Shown here: positions 37,307 through 44,802 of the stretch, one piece after another | Position numbering within the stretch: the first letter of the stretch is position 1 | Layout: each line of letters starts with the position of its first letter | Assembly (NCBI RefSeq): GCF_029948125.1 | Contig: NZ_JASAMB010000020.1 | Coordinates: 111,254 to 175,253 of the forward strand | Direction of reading: 5' to 3' | DNA from: Catellatospora sp. KI3 | GTDB lineage: Bacteria; Actinomycetota; Actinomycetes; Mycobacteriales; Micromonosporaceae | Length of the DNA stretch: 64,000 nucleotides | Notes under the pieces: generated by a model | What the model was told of the DNA's origin: nothing | Seen by the model: only the letters and a program-made list of their open reading frames with translations | Database searches by the model: none | Translations under genes and position numbers: made by a program

Positions 37307-38272
37307 TCAGGCGCGGGCGGCCGACGGGGTGCGGCCGAAGCGGGCGCGGAACAGACGGCGGAAGTGCCGGGGGTCGCGGAACCCGCAGCGGGCCGCGACC
37401 GCCTCCACTGTCAGGGTGGTCTGCGCGAGCAGGCTGCCGGCCAGTTCCAGCCGCAGGCCCTGCTGGTATTCCAGCGGCGTCAGCCCGATCGCCGCGGTGA
37501 AGGCCCGGGTCAGGCCGCGTTTGGACACGCAGGCCAGGGCGGCCAGCTCGTCGAGGGTGTGCTGGGCGTCCAGGTGCTGCACCAGGTACTCCTGCACCCG
37601 GTGCACGGCCGGGTGCAGGTGGTCGCGGTGCGCCAGGAACGGGTTGAGCTGCTGCTGGTCGCCGCCGCGGCGCAGGTAGAGGACCAGTTCCCGGGCCACG
37701 GCGGCGGTCAGGGCGGGGCCGTGGTCGCGTTCGACCAGTGACAGGGCCAGGTCGATGCCCGCGCTGATCCCGGCGCTGGTGCTGATCGGGCCGTCGTGGA
37801 TGTACAGGGCGCCGTCGCGGACCCGGGCGGCCGGGTAGCGCCGTCGCAGGTGCTCGGTCAGGCCCCAGTGGGTGGTGCAGCGGCGCCCGTTCAGCAGCCC
37901 CGCCTCGCCGAGCGCGGCGGCGCCGGTGCACACCGCCGCGATCCGCGCCCCGGCGCGGTGGGCCTCGGCCAGCCATGACGTGACGGTCGGCGGCACCAGC
38001 GGCGCCCCGTCCGCCCCGGCCGTCGGTGACAGGCGCGGGCCGGGTACCAGGACCAGATCCCCGGGGTACAGCGGCGGCAGGCTGGTCAATCCGGCCAGCA
38101 GCAGGCCCTGCGCGGAGCGCTGCCGGGGCCCTTCGGCGGCGTACTCGATGCGGTAGTCGGCGCCGAGGTGCGCCGCCGCGTCGAAGACCTGCACCGGGCC
38201 GCTCAGGTCCAGCAGGTTCACCTCGGCCAGCACCAGCACCACGATGCGACCGGTACGCGGTTCATCACTCAC
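37307..38272 (-). CDS. GlxA-family transcriptional regulator (DJ-1/PfpI + AraC)
   Basis: 321-residue regulator. The N-terminal DJ-1/PfpI-like sensor domain (about 8-180) carries AAVCTGAAALGEAGLLNG and CTTHWGL; the C-terminal AraC-type double helix-turn-helix (about 215-320) reads LDELAALACVSKRGLTRAF and AARCGFRDPRHFRRLFRARF. First gene of a minus-strand set with the membrane-anchored DJ-1 protein and perhaps the DUF6069 gene, which it may control. In this family the DJ-1 domain is thought to sense a small ligand rather than act as an enzyme. Confidence 0.9.
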   Translation of the reverse strand: MSDEPRTGRIVVLVLAEVNLLDLSGPVQVFDAAAHLGADYRIEYAAEGPRQRSAQGLLLAGLTSLPPLYPGDLVLVPGPRLSPTAGADGAPLVPPTVTSWLAEAHRAGARIAAVCTGAAALGEAGLLNGRRCTTHWGLTEHLRRRYPAARVRDGALYIHDGPISTSAGISAGIDLALSLVERDHGPALTAAVARELVLYLRRGGDQQQLNPFLAHRDHLHPAVHRVQEYLVQHLDAQHTLDELAALACVSKRGLTRAFTAAIGLTPLEYQQGLRLELAGSLLAQTTLTVEAVAARCGFRDPRHFRRLFRARFGRTPSAARA

Positions 38273-38450
38273 CGACTCAGGCTAGCCAGCCGAGGCGGGC
38301 GCCTGGAAGGGCGCGGCAGGCCCGCCAACGGACGGATCAGGCACTCATAGCCTTCCCTGATCGTGCGACTGCCGGCGCGAGCGAGCCGGCGGACGTGCGG
38401 CAGGTCGTCGGCGAGACGGCTCACCGGTTCACCGCTGGCCAGAGCCGGCT

Positions 38451-39179
38451 TCAGCCTGCGGCGACACCGAGCAAGTGGCCGATCCCGTAGGTCACCACCA
38501 TGGCCGCCGCGCCTCCCGTCACCAGCCGCACGATCGCCCGCGTCGCCGGCGATCCGCCGAGACGCGCGCTGATCAGGCCGGTCAGCGCCAGCGCGACGAG
38601 GACCACCACGAACGTCACCGGAATCCGGATACCGGCCGGCGGCAGCAGGATCGCCGCCAGCGGCAGCGACGAACCAGCGGTGAACGCGAGCGCTGACGAA
38701 CCCGCCGCGTGCCACGGATTGGTCAGTTCCTGCGCCGATATCCCCAACTCGACCTCCGCATGAGCGGCGAAGGCATCAGCGGCGGTCAGCTCGACGGCGA
38801 CCTGCCTGGCCGTCGCCGGTGCCAGGCCCTTCGCCTCGTACAGCGCGGTCAGCTCGTCGAGTTCCTGCTCGGGAAACTCGTCGAGCTCGGCGCGCTCCTT
38901 GGCCAGCAGCGCCCGTTCGGTGTCGCGCTGACTGCTGACCGAGACGTACTCGCCCAGCGCCATCGACACCGCCCCGGCGACCAACCCGGCGACGCCGGCG
39001 GTCAGGATCGCCCCGGCGGAGGTCGTCGCGCCCGCCACGCCGACCACCAGGCCCGCGGTGGAGACGATTCCGTCGTTGGCGCCGAGCACCCCCGCCCGCA
39101 GCCAGTTCAAGCGGGACGCGATCCCGCCCCGGTGCGGTTCGCCGGGATGCGCTGAGACGGCCCTCTCCAGGCGTGCCAT
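38451..39179 (-). CDS. VIT1/CCC1-family iron/manganese transporter
   Basis: 242-residue membrane protein of the vacuolar-iron-transporter family, which moves Fe2+ or Mn2+ out of the cytoplasm. The first helix carries LGANDGIVSTAGLVVGVAGA, the hallmark of the family; the cytoplasmic metal-binding insertion rich in Glu (ALLAKERAELDEFPEQELDEL) follows the second helix, and three more helices occupy the C-terminal half. Its start faces the multicopper oxidase gene, with a DevR-like box between them. Confidence 0.9.
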   Translation of the reverse strand: MARLERAVSAHPGEPHRGGIASRLNWLRAGVLGANDGIVSTAGLVVGVAGATTSAGAILTAGVAGLVAGAVSMALGEYVSVSSQRDTERALLAKERAELDEFPEQELDELTALYEAKGLAPATARQVAVELTAADAFAAHAEVELGISAQELTNPWHAAGSSALAFTAGSSLPLAAILLPPAGIRIPVTFVVVLVALALTGLISARLGGSPATRAIVRLVTGGAAAMVVTYGIGHLLGVAAG

Positions 39180-39254
39180 GTGAGCCTCCTCGACAGCCTA
39201 CCCGCCAGATGCGGCCATGGCGCCGGCACAGGACAGCTGCCGGTCCCCAGGTGA

Positions 39255-39268
39255 GGGACCAAAGACCC
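39255..39268. promoter_or_regulatory. DevR/DosR-like box 1
   Basis: GGGACCAAAGACCC matches 12 of 14 positions of the mycobacterial DosR core GGGACTWWAGTCCC. It sits 76 bases upstream of the VIT transporter start and 142 bases upstream of the multicopper oxidase start. Confidence 0.65.
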
Positions 39269-39296
39269 GCCCGCGGCCGACCCTGCTCGGCGAGGA

Positions 39297-39326
39297 GAGG
39301 ACCGCCGCCTCTACCACGCGGTCCTC
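39297..39326. promoter_or_regulatory. Inverted repeat in the multicopper oxidase leader
   Basis: GAGGACCGC (39297-39305) and GCGGTCCTC (39318-39326), perfect 9-bp arms, 12-base loop, 85 bases before the oxidase start. It may be an operator or a leader hairpin. Confidence 0.5.
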
Positions 39327-39410
39327 GCCCCAGCGCACATTCGTCCTGTAGGCCCCTCGCGCAGTCAGCGGCTGCCGCCGTTCGGGCGGCAGCCGGAACG
39401 GGAGCGTCCC

Positions 39411-40934
39411 ATGAGTGCCGTCCGACCGGTCATCGACCCGCAGGACCGACCGTCCAGCACCTCTGCCGCGCCGACGATGGGATTCACCCGCAGATCGGTC
39501 CTTGCCGCCGGAGTAGGCGGCGTCGGGGCGGCGACGCTCGCGGCCTGCGTACCCCCATCGGCAGCCACTGTCGCACCCGACAGCCCGCAGGTGCTCGCGG
39601 TGGAGGCCGACCGCCACCCCGGCACGGTGCGCGACTTCCACCTCACCGCGACCATGGCCGACGTCGACCTCGGCGGTCGGATCGCCGCGACCTGGTGCTA
39701 CAACGGCACCGTCCCGGCCCCCCAACTACGGGTGCGGGCAGGCGAGCAGGTCAGGGCGCGCGTCACGAACCTGCTGCCCGTCGATACCAGCGTGCACTGG
39801 CACGGCGTCGCCCTTCGCAACGACGCCGACGGCGTCCCGTACGTCACGCAGCCGCCCATCACGCCCGGCAGCGACTTCACCTACCAGTTCACCGCAGCTG
39901 AGCCCGGCACCTACTGGCTGCATCCGCACACCGGCGTACAAGCCGATCGCGGCATGTACGCCGTACTGATCGTCGAAGACCCCAGCGAGCCGCTGGCCTA
40001 CGACGACGAGTGGACGATGGTGCTCGACGACTGGACCGACGGAGTCGCCGCGACACCGGAACAGGTGTTCGACGGGCTGCGCCGCAGCACGATGCACCAC
40101 CACATGATGGGAGCGGCCGGTCCCACCAGCGCTCTGCTCGGCGGGCCCGGCGGCGACGTCGCCTACCCCTTCTACCTCCTCAACGGCCGAATGCCTACCG
40201 ACCCGCCCACGTTGCGCGGCAGGCCCGGCGAGCGGATCCGACTTCGCATGGTGAACGCCGCCGCAGATACGGCGTTCCGGGTGGCGCTCGGCGATCACCG
40301 GCTGCTGCTGACACACACAGACGGGCACGCTGTCCGCCCGGTCGAGGTCGACGCCGTGCTGCTGGGCATGGGAGAGCGCTACGACGTGCTGGTCACCCTC
40401 GGCGACGGGGTCTTCCCGCTGGCCGCGATCGCCGAAGGCAAGCCGGGGGCGGCGATGGCGGTGGTGCGCAGCGGCGGCGGTGCCGCGCCGCCCGCCGCCG
40501 CGCACCCCGCCGAACTCGACCGGCGACTGGCCGACCCCCGCGCGCTGCAGGCGACCGAGCGGCAGGTCCTGCACCCCCGCGCCCCCGACCGCGCGCTGCG
40601 GTTGGCGCTGACCGGAGGCATGATGTCCTACGACTGGGGGATCGACGGGCGACACGACGAGCACGGTGCGGTGGCGTACCTCGTCGAGGCCGGTGAGCGG
40701 GTACGCGTCGACTACACGAACCGAACGATGATGTTTCATCCCATGCATTTCCACGGCCACGCTTTCGCGCTGGGTGCGACCGACGGTCCGCGCAAGGACA
40801 CCGTGGTGGTCCGGCCGGGCGAAACGGTCACGACGTTGTTCGACGCCGACAACCCCGGTCGGTGGATGATCCACTGCCACAACGCCTACCACGCCGAAGC
40901 GGGCATGATGGCACTGCTCGGCTACCGACTGTGA
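39411..40934 (+). CDS. Multicopper oxidase, Tat-exported lipoprotein-like
   Basis: 507-residue laccase-type oxidase that couples one-electron oxidation (phenols, Cu+ or Mn2+) to O2 reduction. Twin-arginine signal TRRSVLAAGVGG near residue 26 and a possible lipobox LAAC near 45 predict a surface-anchored protein. All four copper-binding stretches are intact: HWHGVAL (about 129), YWLHPHTG (about 167), HPMHFHGHAF (about 443) and HCHNAYHAEAGMM (about 487). The start used has GGGAG upstream; an ATG 22 codons in, just before the twin-arginine, is possible. Located in the stress island with a DevR-like box upstream. Confidence 0.9.
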   Translation: MSAVRPVIDPQDRPSSTSAAPTMGFTRRSVLAAGVGGVGAATLAACVPPSAATVAPDSPQVLAVEADRHPGTVRDFHLTATMADVDLGGRIAATWCYNGTVPAPQLRVRAGEQVRARVTNLLPVDTSVHWHGVALRNDADGVPYVTQPPITPGSDFTYQFTAAEPGTYWLHPHTGVQADRGMYAVLIVEDPSEPLAYDDEWTMVLDDWTDGVAATPEQVFDGLRRSTMHHHMMGAAGPTSALLGGPGGDVAYPFYLLNGRMPTDPPTLRGRPGERIRLRMVNAAADTAFRVALGDHRLLLTHTDGHAVRPVEVDAVLLGMGERYDVLVTLGDGVFPLAAIAEGKPGAAMAVVRSGGGAAPPAAAHPAELDRRLADPRALQATERQVLHPRAPDRALRLALTGGMMSYDWGIDGRHDEHGAVAYLVEAGERVRVDYTNRTMMFHPMHFHGHAFALGATDGPRKDTVVVRPGETVTTLFDADNPGRWMIHCHNAYHAEAGMMALLGYRL

Positions 40935-41041
40935 CCACAGGCCCGGGGCAGGGCCGCGGTGAACTGAACACTTTGTTGCCGGTTGTACGCCTCAATGACC
41001 TCGGCTAGCGTGTGTTCACCTGCGGCCCGAGGCCGCGGGAC

Positions 41042-41077
41042 GCGTACCCCCGGCTTCCCCCGTGGCCGGGGGTACGC
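41042..41077. terminator. Bidirectional hairpin between oxidase and phosphoketolase
   Basis: GCGTACCCCCGGC (41042-41054) and GCCGGGGGTACGC (41065-41077), perfect 13-bp arms, 10-base loop, between two convergent genes. Confidence 0.8.
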
Positions 41078-41153
41078 TTCATCGACATTGTCTGCGGGTC
41101 GCCGGGCGGGAGTCGCCTCGGGTGGCAGCCTTGGATCCTTCTCCGGGCCGCTC

Positions 41154-43520
41154 TCAGCGGCGCGTTGGGGTCCAGTCGCGGATCTCCGGCAGGTCTTGAC
41201 CGGTCTCGCGGATGTAGGCGGCGTGCTCGGTACGCCGGTCGACCATCGCCTGGCGCAGGGCCGCGGCTTTGCGGGCCAGGCCCGGCACCCGGTCGATGAC
41301 ATCCATGACCAGGTGGAACCGGTCCATGTCGTTGCGGACCAGCATGTCGAACGGCGTCGTGGTGGTGCCTTCCTCCTTGTAGCCGCGCACGTGGAGGTGG
41401 GCGTGCCCGGCCCGTCGGTAGGTGAGGCGGTGGACCAGCCACGGGTAGCCGTGATAGGCGAACACGACGGGCCTGTCCGCGGTGAAGATGGCGTCGTACT
41501 CGGCGTCGGGCAGTCCGTGCGGGTGCTCGCCGGACGGCTGCAGCCGCATCAGGTCGACGACGTTGACGACCCGTACCCGCAGCTCGGGTAGGTGCTCGCG
41601 GAGCAGGTCGGCGGCGGCCAGCACCTCCACGGTCGGCACATCGCCCGCAGCGGCGAGCACGACGTCGGGGTCGCCGCCGTCGTCGGCGGCCCATGGCCAG
41701 ATGCCCAGCCCGCGGGAGCAGTGCGCCACCGCCTCGTCCATGTCCAGGAACGTCGGCGCGGGCTGCTTGCCGGCCACGATCACGTTGACGCAGTCACGGC
41801 TGCGCAGGCAGTGATCGGCCACGCTCAGCAGAGTGTTCGCGTCCGGGGGCAGGTAGACCCGGATGACGTCGGCCTTCTTGTTGACGACGTGGTCGATGAA
41901 CCCGGGATCCTGGTGCGAGAAGCCGTTGTGGTCCTGGCGCCACACATGCGAGGTGAGCAGGTAGTTCAGTGACGGGATCGGCCTGCGCCAGTCCAGCTCC
42001 CGGGAGACCTTGAGCCATTTGGCGTGCTGGTTGACCATCGAGTCGACGATGTGGACGAACGCCTCGTAGCAGGAGAACAGGCCGTGCCGTCCGGTGAGCA
42101 GGTAGCCTTCCAGCCAACCCTGGCAGGTGTGCTCGGACAGGATCTCCATGACCCGGCCGTGCCGGTCCAGGTGCAGATCGGTGTCGGCGGTGCGAGCGTG
42201 CCATGCCTTACCCGTGACGTCGAGCACGGCACCCAGGCGGTTGGACTCCGTCTCGTCCGGACCGACGATCCGGAAGTTGCGGAAAGGCGCGTTGGCGGCC
42301 ATCGTGTCGCGAACCCAGCCGCCGAGCACCCGGGTCGGCTCCGCCGGCAGCCCGGGCTTGACGCCGTACGTCCGGAAGTCGGGCAACTCAAGGTCGCGGA
42401 CCAGCCGCCCGCCGTTGGTATGCGGGTTGGCGCCCATGCGCAGTTCGCCGGCGGGCAGCCAGTCGACCACCTCCGGGCGCGGCGCGCCGGTGGCGTCGAA
42501 CAGCTCCTGCGGCCGGTACGAGCGCATCCACTCGGCGAGCATCGCGAGGTGGTCGGTATCGTCACGGGCCGCCGACAACGGCACCTGGTGCGCCCGCCAC
42601 GTGCCCTCGACCGGCAGCCCGTCGACCTCCTTCGGGCCGGTCCAGCCCTTCGGCGTACGCAGCACGATCATCGGCCAACGCGGCCGGTCGGCCGGCTCGC
42701 CGGCGCGGGCGGCGGCCTGGATCGCGGCGATCTCCTCGCAGACGGCATCCAGGGTCGCGGCCAGCAGCTGGTGCACCGCGACCGGATCATCGCCTTCCAC
42801 CAGATACGGCTTGTGCCCGTAACCGGTCAGCAGCGCCGTCAGCTCGTCGTCCGACAGGCGGGCAAGCACCGTCGGATTGGCGATCTTATAGCCGTTGAGG
42901 TGCAGGATCGGCAGCACCGCGCCGTCCCCGACCGGGTCGAGGAACTTGTTGGAGTGCCACGACGCCGCCAGCGGGCCGGTCTCAGCCTCGCCGTCGCCGA
43001 TGACGCATGCGACCAGCAGCTCCGGGTTGTCCAGCGCCGCACCGTACGCATGGGACAGGCTGTAGCCGAGCTCGCCGCCCTCGTGGATGGAGCCCGGTGT
43101 CTCCGGCGCGACGTGGCTGGGCACACCGCCTGGGAACGAGAACTGCTTGAACAGCCGGCCCATGCCCCGCTCGTCGCGGCTCACATGCGGATACACCTCG
43201 CTGTAGGTGCCCTCCAACCAGGTGTTGGCCAGCAGGCCCGGCCCGCCGTGACCCGGGCCGGTAATGAAGATCGCCTCCTGGCCACGCGTGCTGATGATCC
43301 GGTTGAGGTGGGTGTAGAGCAGGTTGAGGCCCGGCGTGGTGCCCCAGTGGCCCAGCAGGCGCGGCTTGACATGCTCGGGTAGCAGGGGCCCCGCCAGTAG
43401 CGGATTGGCCATCAGATAGATCTGCCCCACGGACAGGTAGTTGGCCGCGCGCCAGTGCGCGTCGAGGCGGAAGAGTTCCTGCGCGCCCAGCGGGGCGCCC
43501 TGCGCGATATCCATGCGCAT
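41154..43520 (-). CDS. xfp: Xylulose-5-P/fructose-6-P phosphoketolase
   Basis: Thiamine-diphosphate enzyme splitting xylulose 5-phosphate or fructose 6-phosphate with phosphate to acetyl-phosphate, 788 residues (family usually 790-820). N-terminal domain has the TPP-region segment [15 protein letters not shown] near residue 175 and LHLNGYKI near 205; the middle domain has [20 protein letters not shown] near 520 and the C-terminal domain [12 protein letters not shown] near 690. The ATG two codons in is an alternative start. Two DevR-like boxes lie in the 240 bases upstream, suggesting induction in hypoxia or dormancy, where acetyl-phosphate gives ATP without respiration. Confidence 0.95.
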   Translation of the reverse strand: MRMDIAQGAPLGAQELFRLDAHWRAANYLSVGQIYLMANPLLAGPLLPEHVKPRLLGHWGTTPGLNLLYTHLNRIISTRGQEAIFITGPGHGGPGLLANTWLEGTYSEVYPHVSRDERGMGRLFKQFSFPGGVPSHVAPETPGSIHEGGELGYSLSHAYGAALDNPELLVACVIGDGEAETGPLAASWHSNKFLDPVGDGAVLPILHLNGYKIANPTVLARLSDDELTALLTGYGHKPYLVEGDDPVAVHQLLAATLDAVCEEIAAIQAAARAGEPADRPRWPMIVLRTPKGWTGPKEVDGLPVEGTWRAHQVPLSAARDDTDHLAMLAEWMRSYRPQELFDATGAPRPEVVDWLPAGELRMGANPHTNGGRLVRDLELPDFRTYGVKPGLPAEPTRVLGGWVRDTMAANAPFRNFRIVGPDETESNRLGAVLDVTGKAWHARTADTDLHLDRHGRVMEILSEHTCQGWLEGYLLTGRHGLFSCYEAFVHIVDSMVNQHAKWLKVSRELDWRRPIPSLNYLLTSHVWRQDHNGFSHQDPGFIDHVVNKKADVIRVYLPPDANTLLSVADHCLRSRDCVNVIVAGKQPAPTFLDMDEAVAHCSRGLGIWPWAADDGGDPDVVLAAAGDVPTVEVLAAADLLREHLPELRVRVVNVVDLMRLQPSGEHPHGLPDAEYDAIFTADRPVVFAYHGYPWLVHRLTYRRAGHAHLHVRGYKEEGTTTTPFDMLVRNDMDRFHLVMDVIDRVPGLARKAAALRQAMVDRRTEHAAYIRETGQDLPEIRDWTPTRR

Positions 43521-43573
43521 CAGCGTGACGAGTGTGCAGGATGTGACGTAGAGTCCGCTTCCCCGTGGATGCC

Positions 43574-43587
43574 GGGACCTTCGGCCT
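43574..43587. promoter_or_regulatory. DevR/DosR-like box 2
   Basis: GGGACCTTCGGCCT, 10 of 14 positions of the DosR core, 54 bases upstream of the phosphoketolase start. Confidence 0.5.
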
Positions 43588-43646
43588 GTCGACCGCCGCG
43601 CCCGCGCCGTGTCGGCTCGGCCGTCTCCCGCCGCTCATGCCGATGA

Positions 43647-43660
43647 AGGACCAAAGGCCC
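43647..43660. promoter_or_regulatory. DevR/DosR-like box 3
   Basis: AGGACCAAAGGCCC, 11 of 14 positions of the DosR core, 127 bases upstream of the phosphoketolase start. It forms a pair with box 2. Confidence 0.5.
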
Positions 43661-43760
43661 ACCGTAGGGCGCCAGCTGCCGGTCCTTGTCGATCGTGGGG
43701 TTGCTGTGTGGCCGCCGCGACTCCTCGACGTCCTCGGCGACAGTCGACGTCGCCAGATGC

Positions 43761-44309
43761 TTAGGACACGTCGGATCGAGAAGTATGCGTACGTCGACCT
43801 GGTAGGCCTGGCCGTCGAGGGCGATCTCGGCATGGTGCAGCGCTGGCCGGGTGCCGCCAGGCAGCCAGCAGCACCAGCAGCGACGCCTGTGCCAGCACGC
43901 CGGGAGCCAGCGGCGGGGCCGGTCCCACGACCTTGGCGACCGCGTACCACCAGCGGGTCGACGTGGGCAGGGAGTCCCAGCCCGAGCCGTGGAGCGCGTC
44001 CAGCCAACCCGCGTCGAAGTTGGCCTCGACATGCTCCCAGACGCCGATCGCCGCGAGGAACAGCACGATCGCCGCGAGCACCCGACTCGTGCGGACCGAA
44101 GCGGGTCGGGGGCGGACGGCCAGAAGCAGCAGCGCGGCGGCCAGCAGCGCCAGCGCCGCCCACGGCAGCAACTGCACCGGGGTGTCCCAGTGCCGCTCGG
44201 CGGCCAGCTCCACGGCGGTGCCGCCGGCGGCGACCGCCGCCAGGCACAGCACGCCGATCCGCAACCCGGCGGCGGTGCCGAGGCCGCGCAGCCGCTCCTG
44301 TACGGTCAC
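43761..44309 (-). CDS. Small membrane protein, unknown function
   Basis: 182-residue protein with four hydrophobic segments (about 15-35, 45-65, 76-95 and 130-150), including LLPWAALALLAAALLLLAV. The GTG start overlaps the stop of the preceding lipoprotein gene as GTGA, so the two are co-translated. The C-terminus is Arg-rich and probably cytoplasmic. No family recognised. Its position next to the stress-island genes suggests an envelope role, but nothing specific can be said. Confidence 0.7.
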   Translation of the reverse strand: MTVQERLRGLGTAAGLRIGVLCLAAVAAGGTAVELAAERHWDTPVQLLPWAALALLAAALLLLAVRPRPASVRTSRVLAAIVLFLAAIGVWEHVEANFDAGWLDALHGSGWDSLPTSTRWWYAVAKVVGPAPPLAPGVLAQASLLVLLAAWRHPASAAPCRDRPRRPGLPGRRTHTSRSDVS

Positions 44310-44686
44310 GGCTTCAACGCGCTGAGGATCTTGTTCATTGTGTCGTCGCCGGGCTTGTACTTGGCGAGCTTCTGCCGCAGCCGGTCCAGCTTCACGTCCG
44401 CCGCGTCGTACGGCCGGTACTCCACGACCTCCTCGGCCCACCGGCCCGGGTTGGCGACCCCGACGGCCCCCAGCGCGGCGGCGATGTCCTTCTCGGTCGC
44501 CGTGTTCGCCGAGATCCGCACCGCGGGCGATGCCGCCGGTGCGGCCGCCGGAGTCGCTGCGGCGGTGGCCGAGCCGCTCACGGCCTGCTTCGACGCACCG
44601 GCGACGTCCGTGGTGGCACCGCAGGCGCTCGCCAGCAGGGCGGTCGCTAGCGCGACCAGCATGAGCACTTTCGATGTTGCGCGCAT
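44306..44686 (-). CDS. Putative lipoprotein, unknown function
   Basis: 126 residues. Signal peptide with a lipobox (LLASAC, Cys at about residue 22) followed by an Ala/Pro-rich linker and a small charged domain ending DTMNKILSALKP. AAGGAA lies upstream of the ATG. It is translated together with the membrane protein that follows. The domain (TEKDIAAALGAVGVANPGRW) is not one I recognise. Confidence 0.75.
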   Translation of the reverse strand: MRATSKVLMLVALATALLASACGATTDVAGASKQAVSGSATAAATPAAAPAASPAVRISANTATEKDIAAALGAVGVANPGRWAEEVVEYRPYDAADVKLDRLRQKLAKYKPGDDTMNKILSALKP

Positions 44687-44802
44687 GACGGTTCCTTGCA
44701 GATAGACGGGACCTACCTGCACCAACGGTGCTCGCCGCGGTTCAGTGGCGGCCTGGCGGCCGCCCACGCCCCGCATCCGGGTGCGACGGGACTAGGCGCG
44801 GT

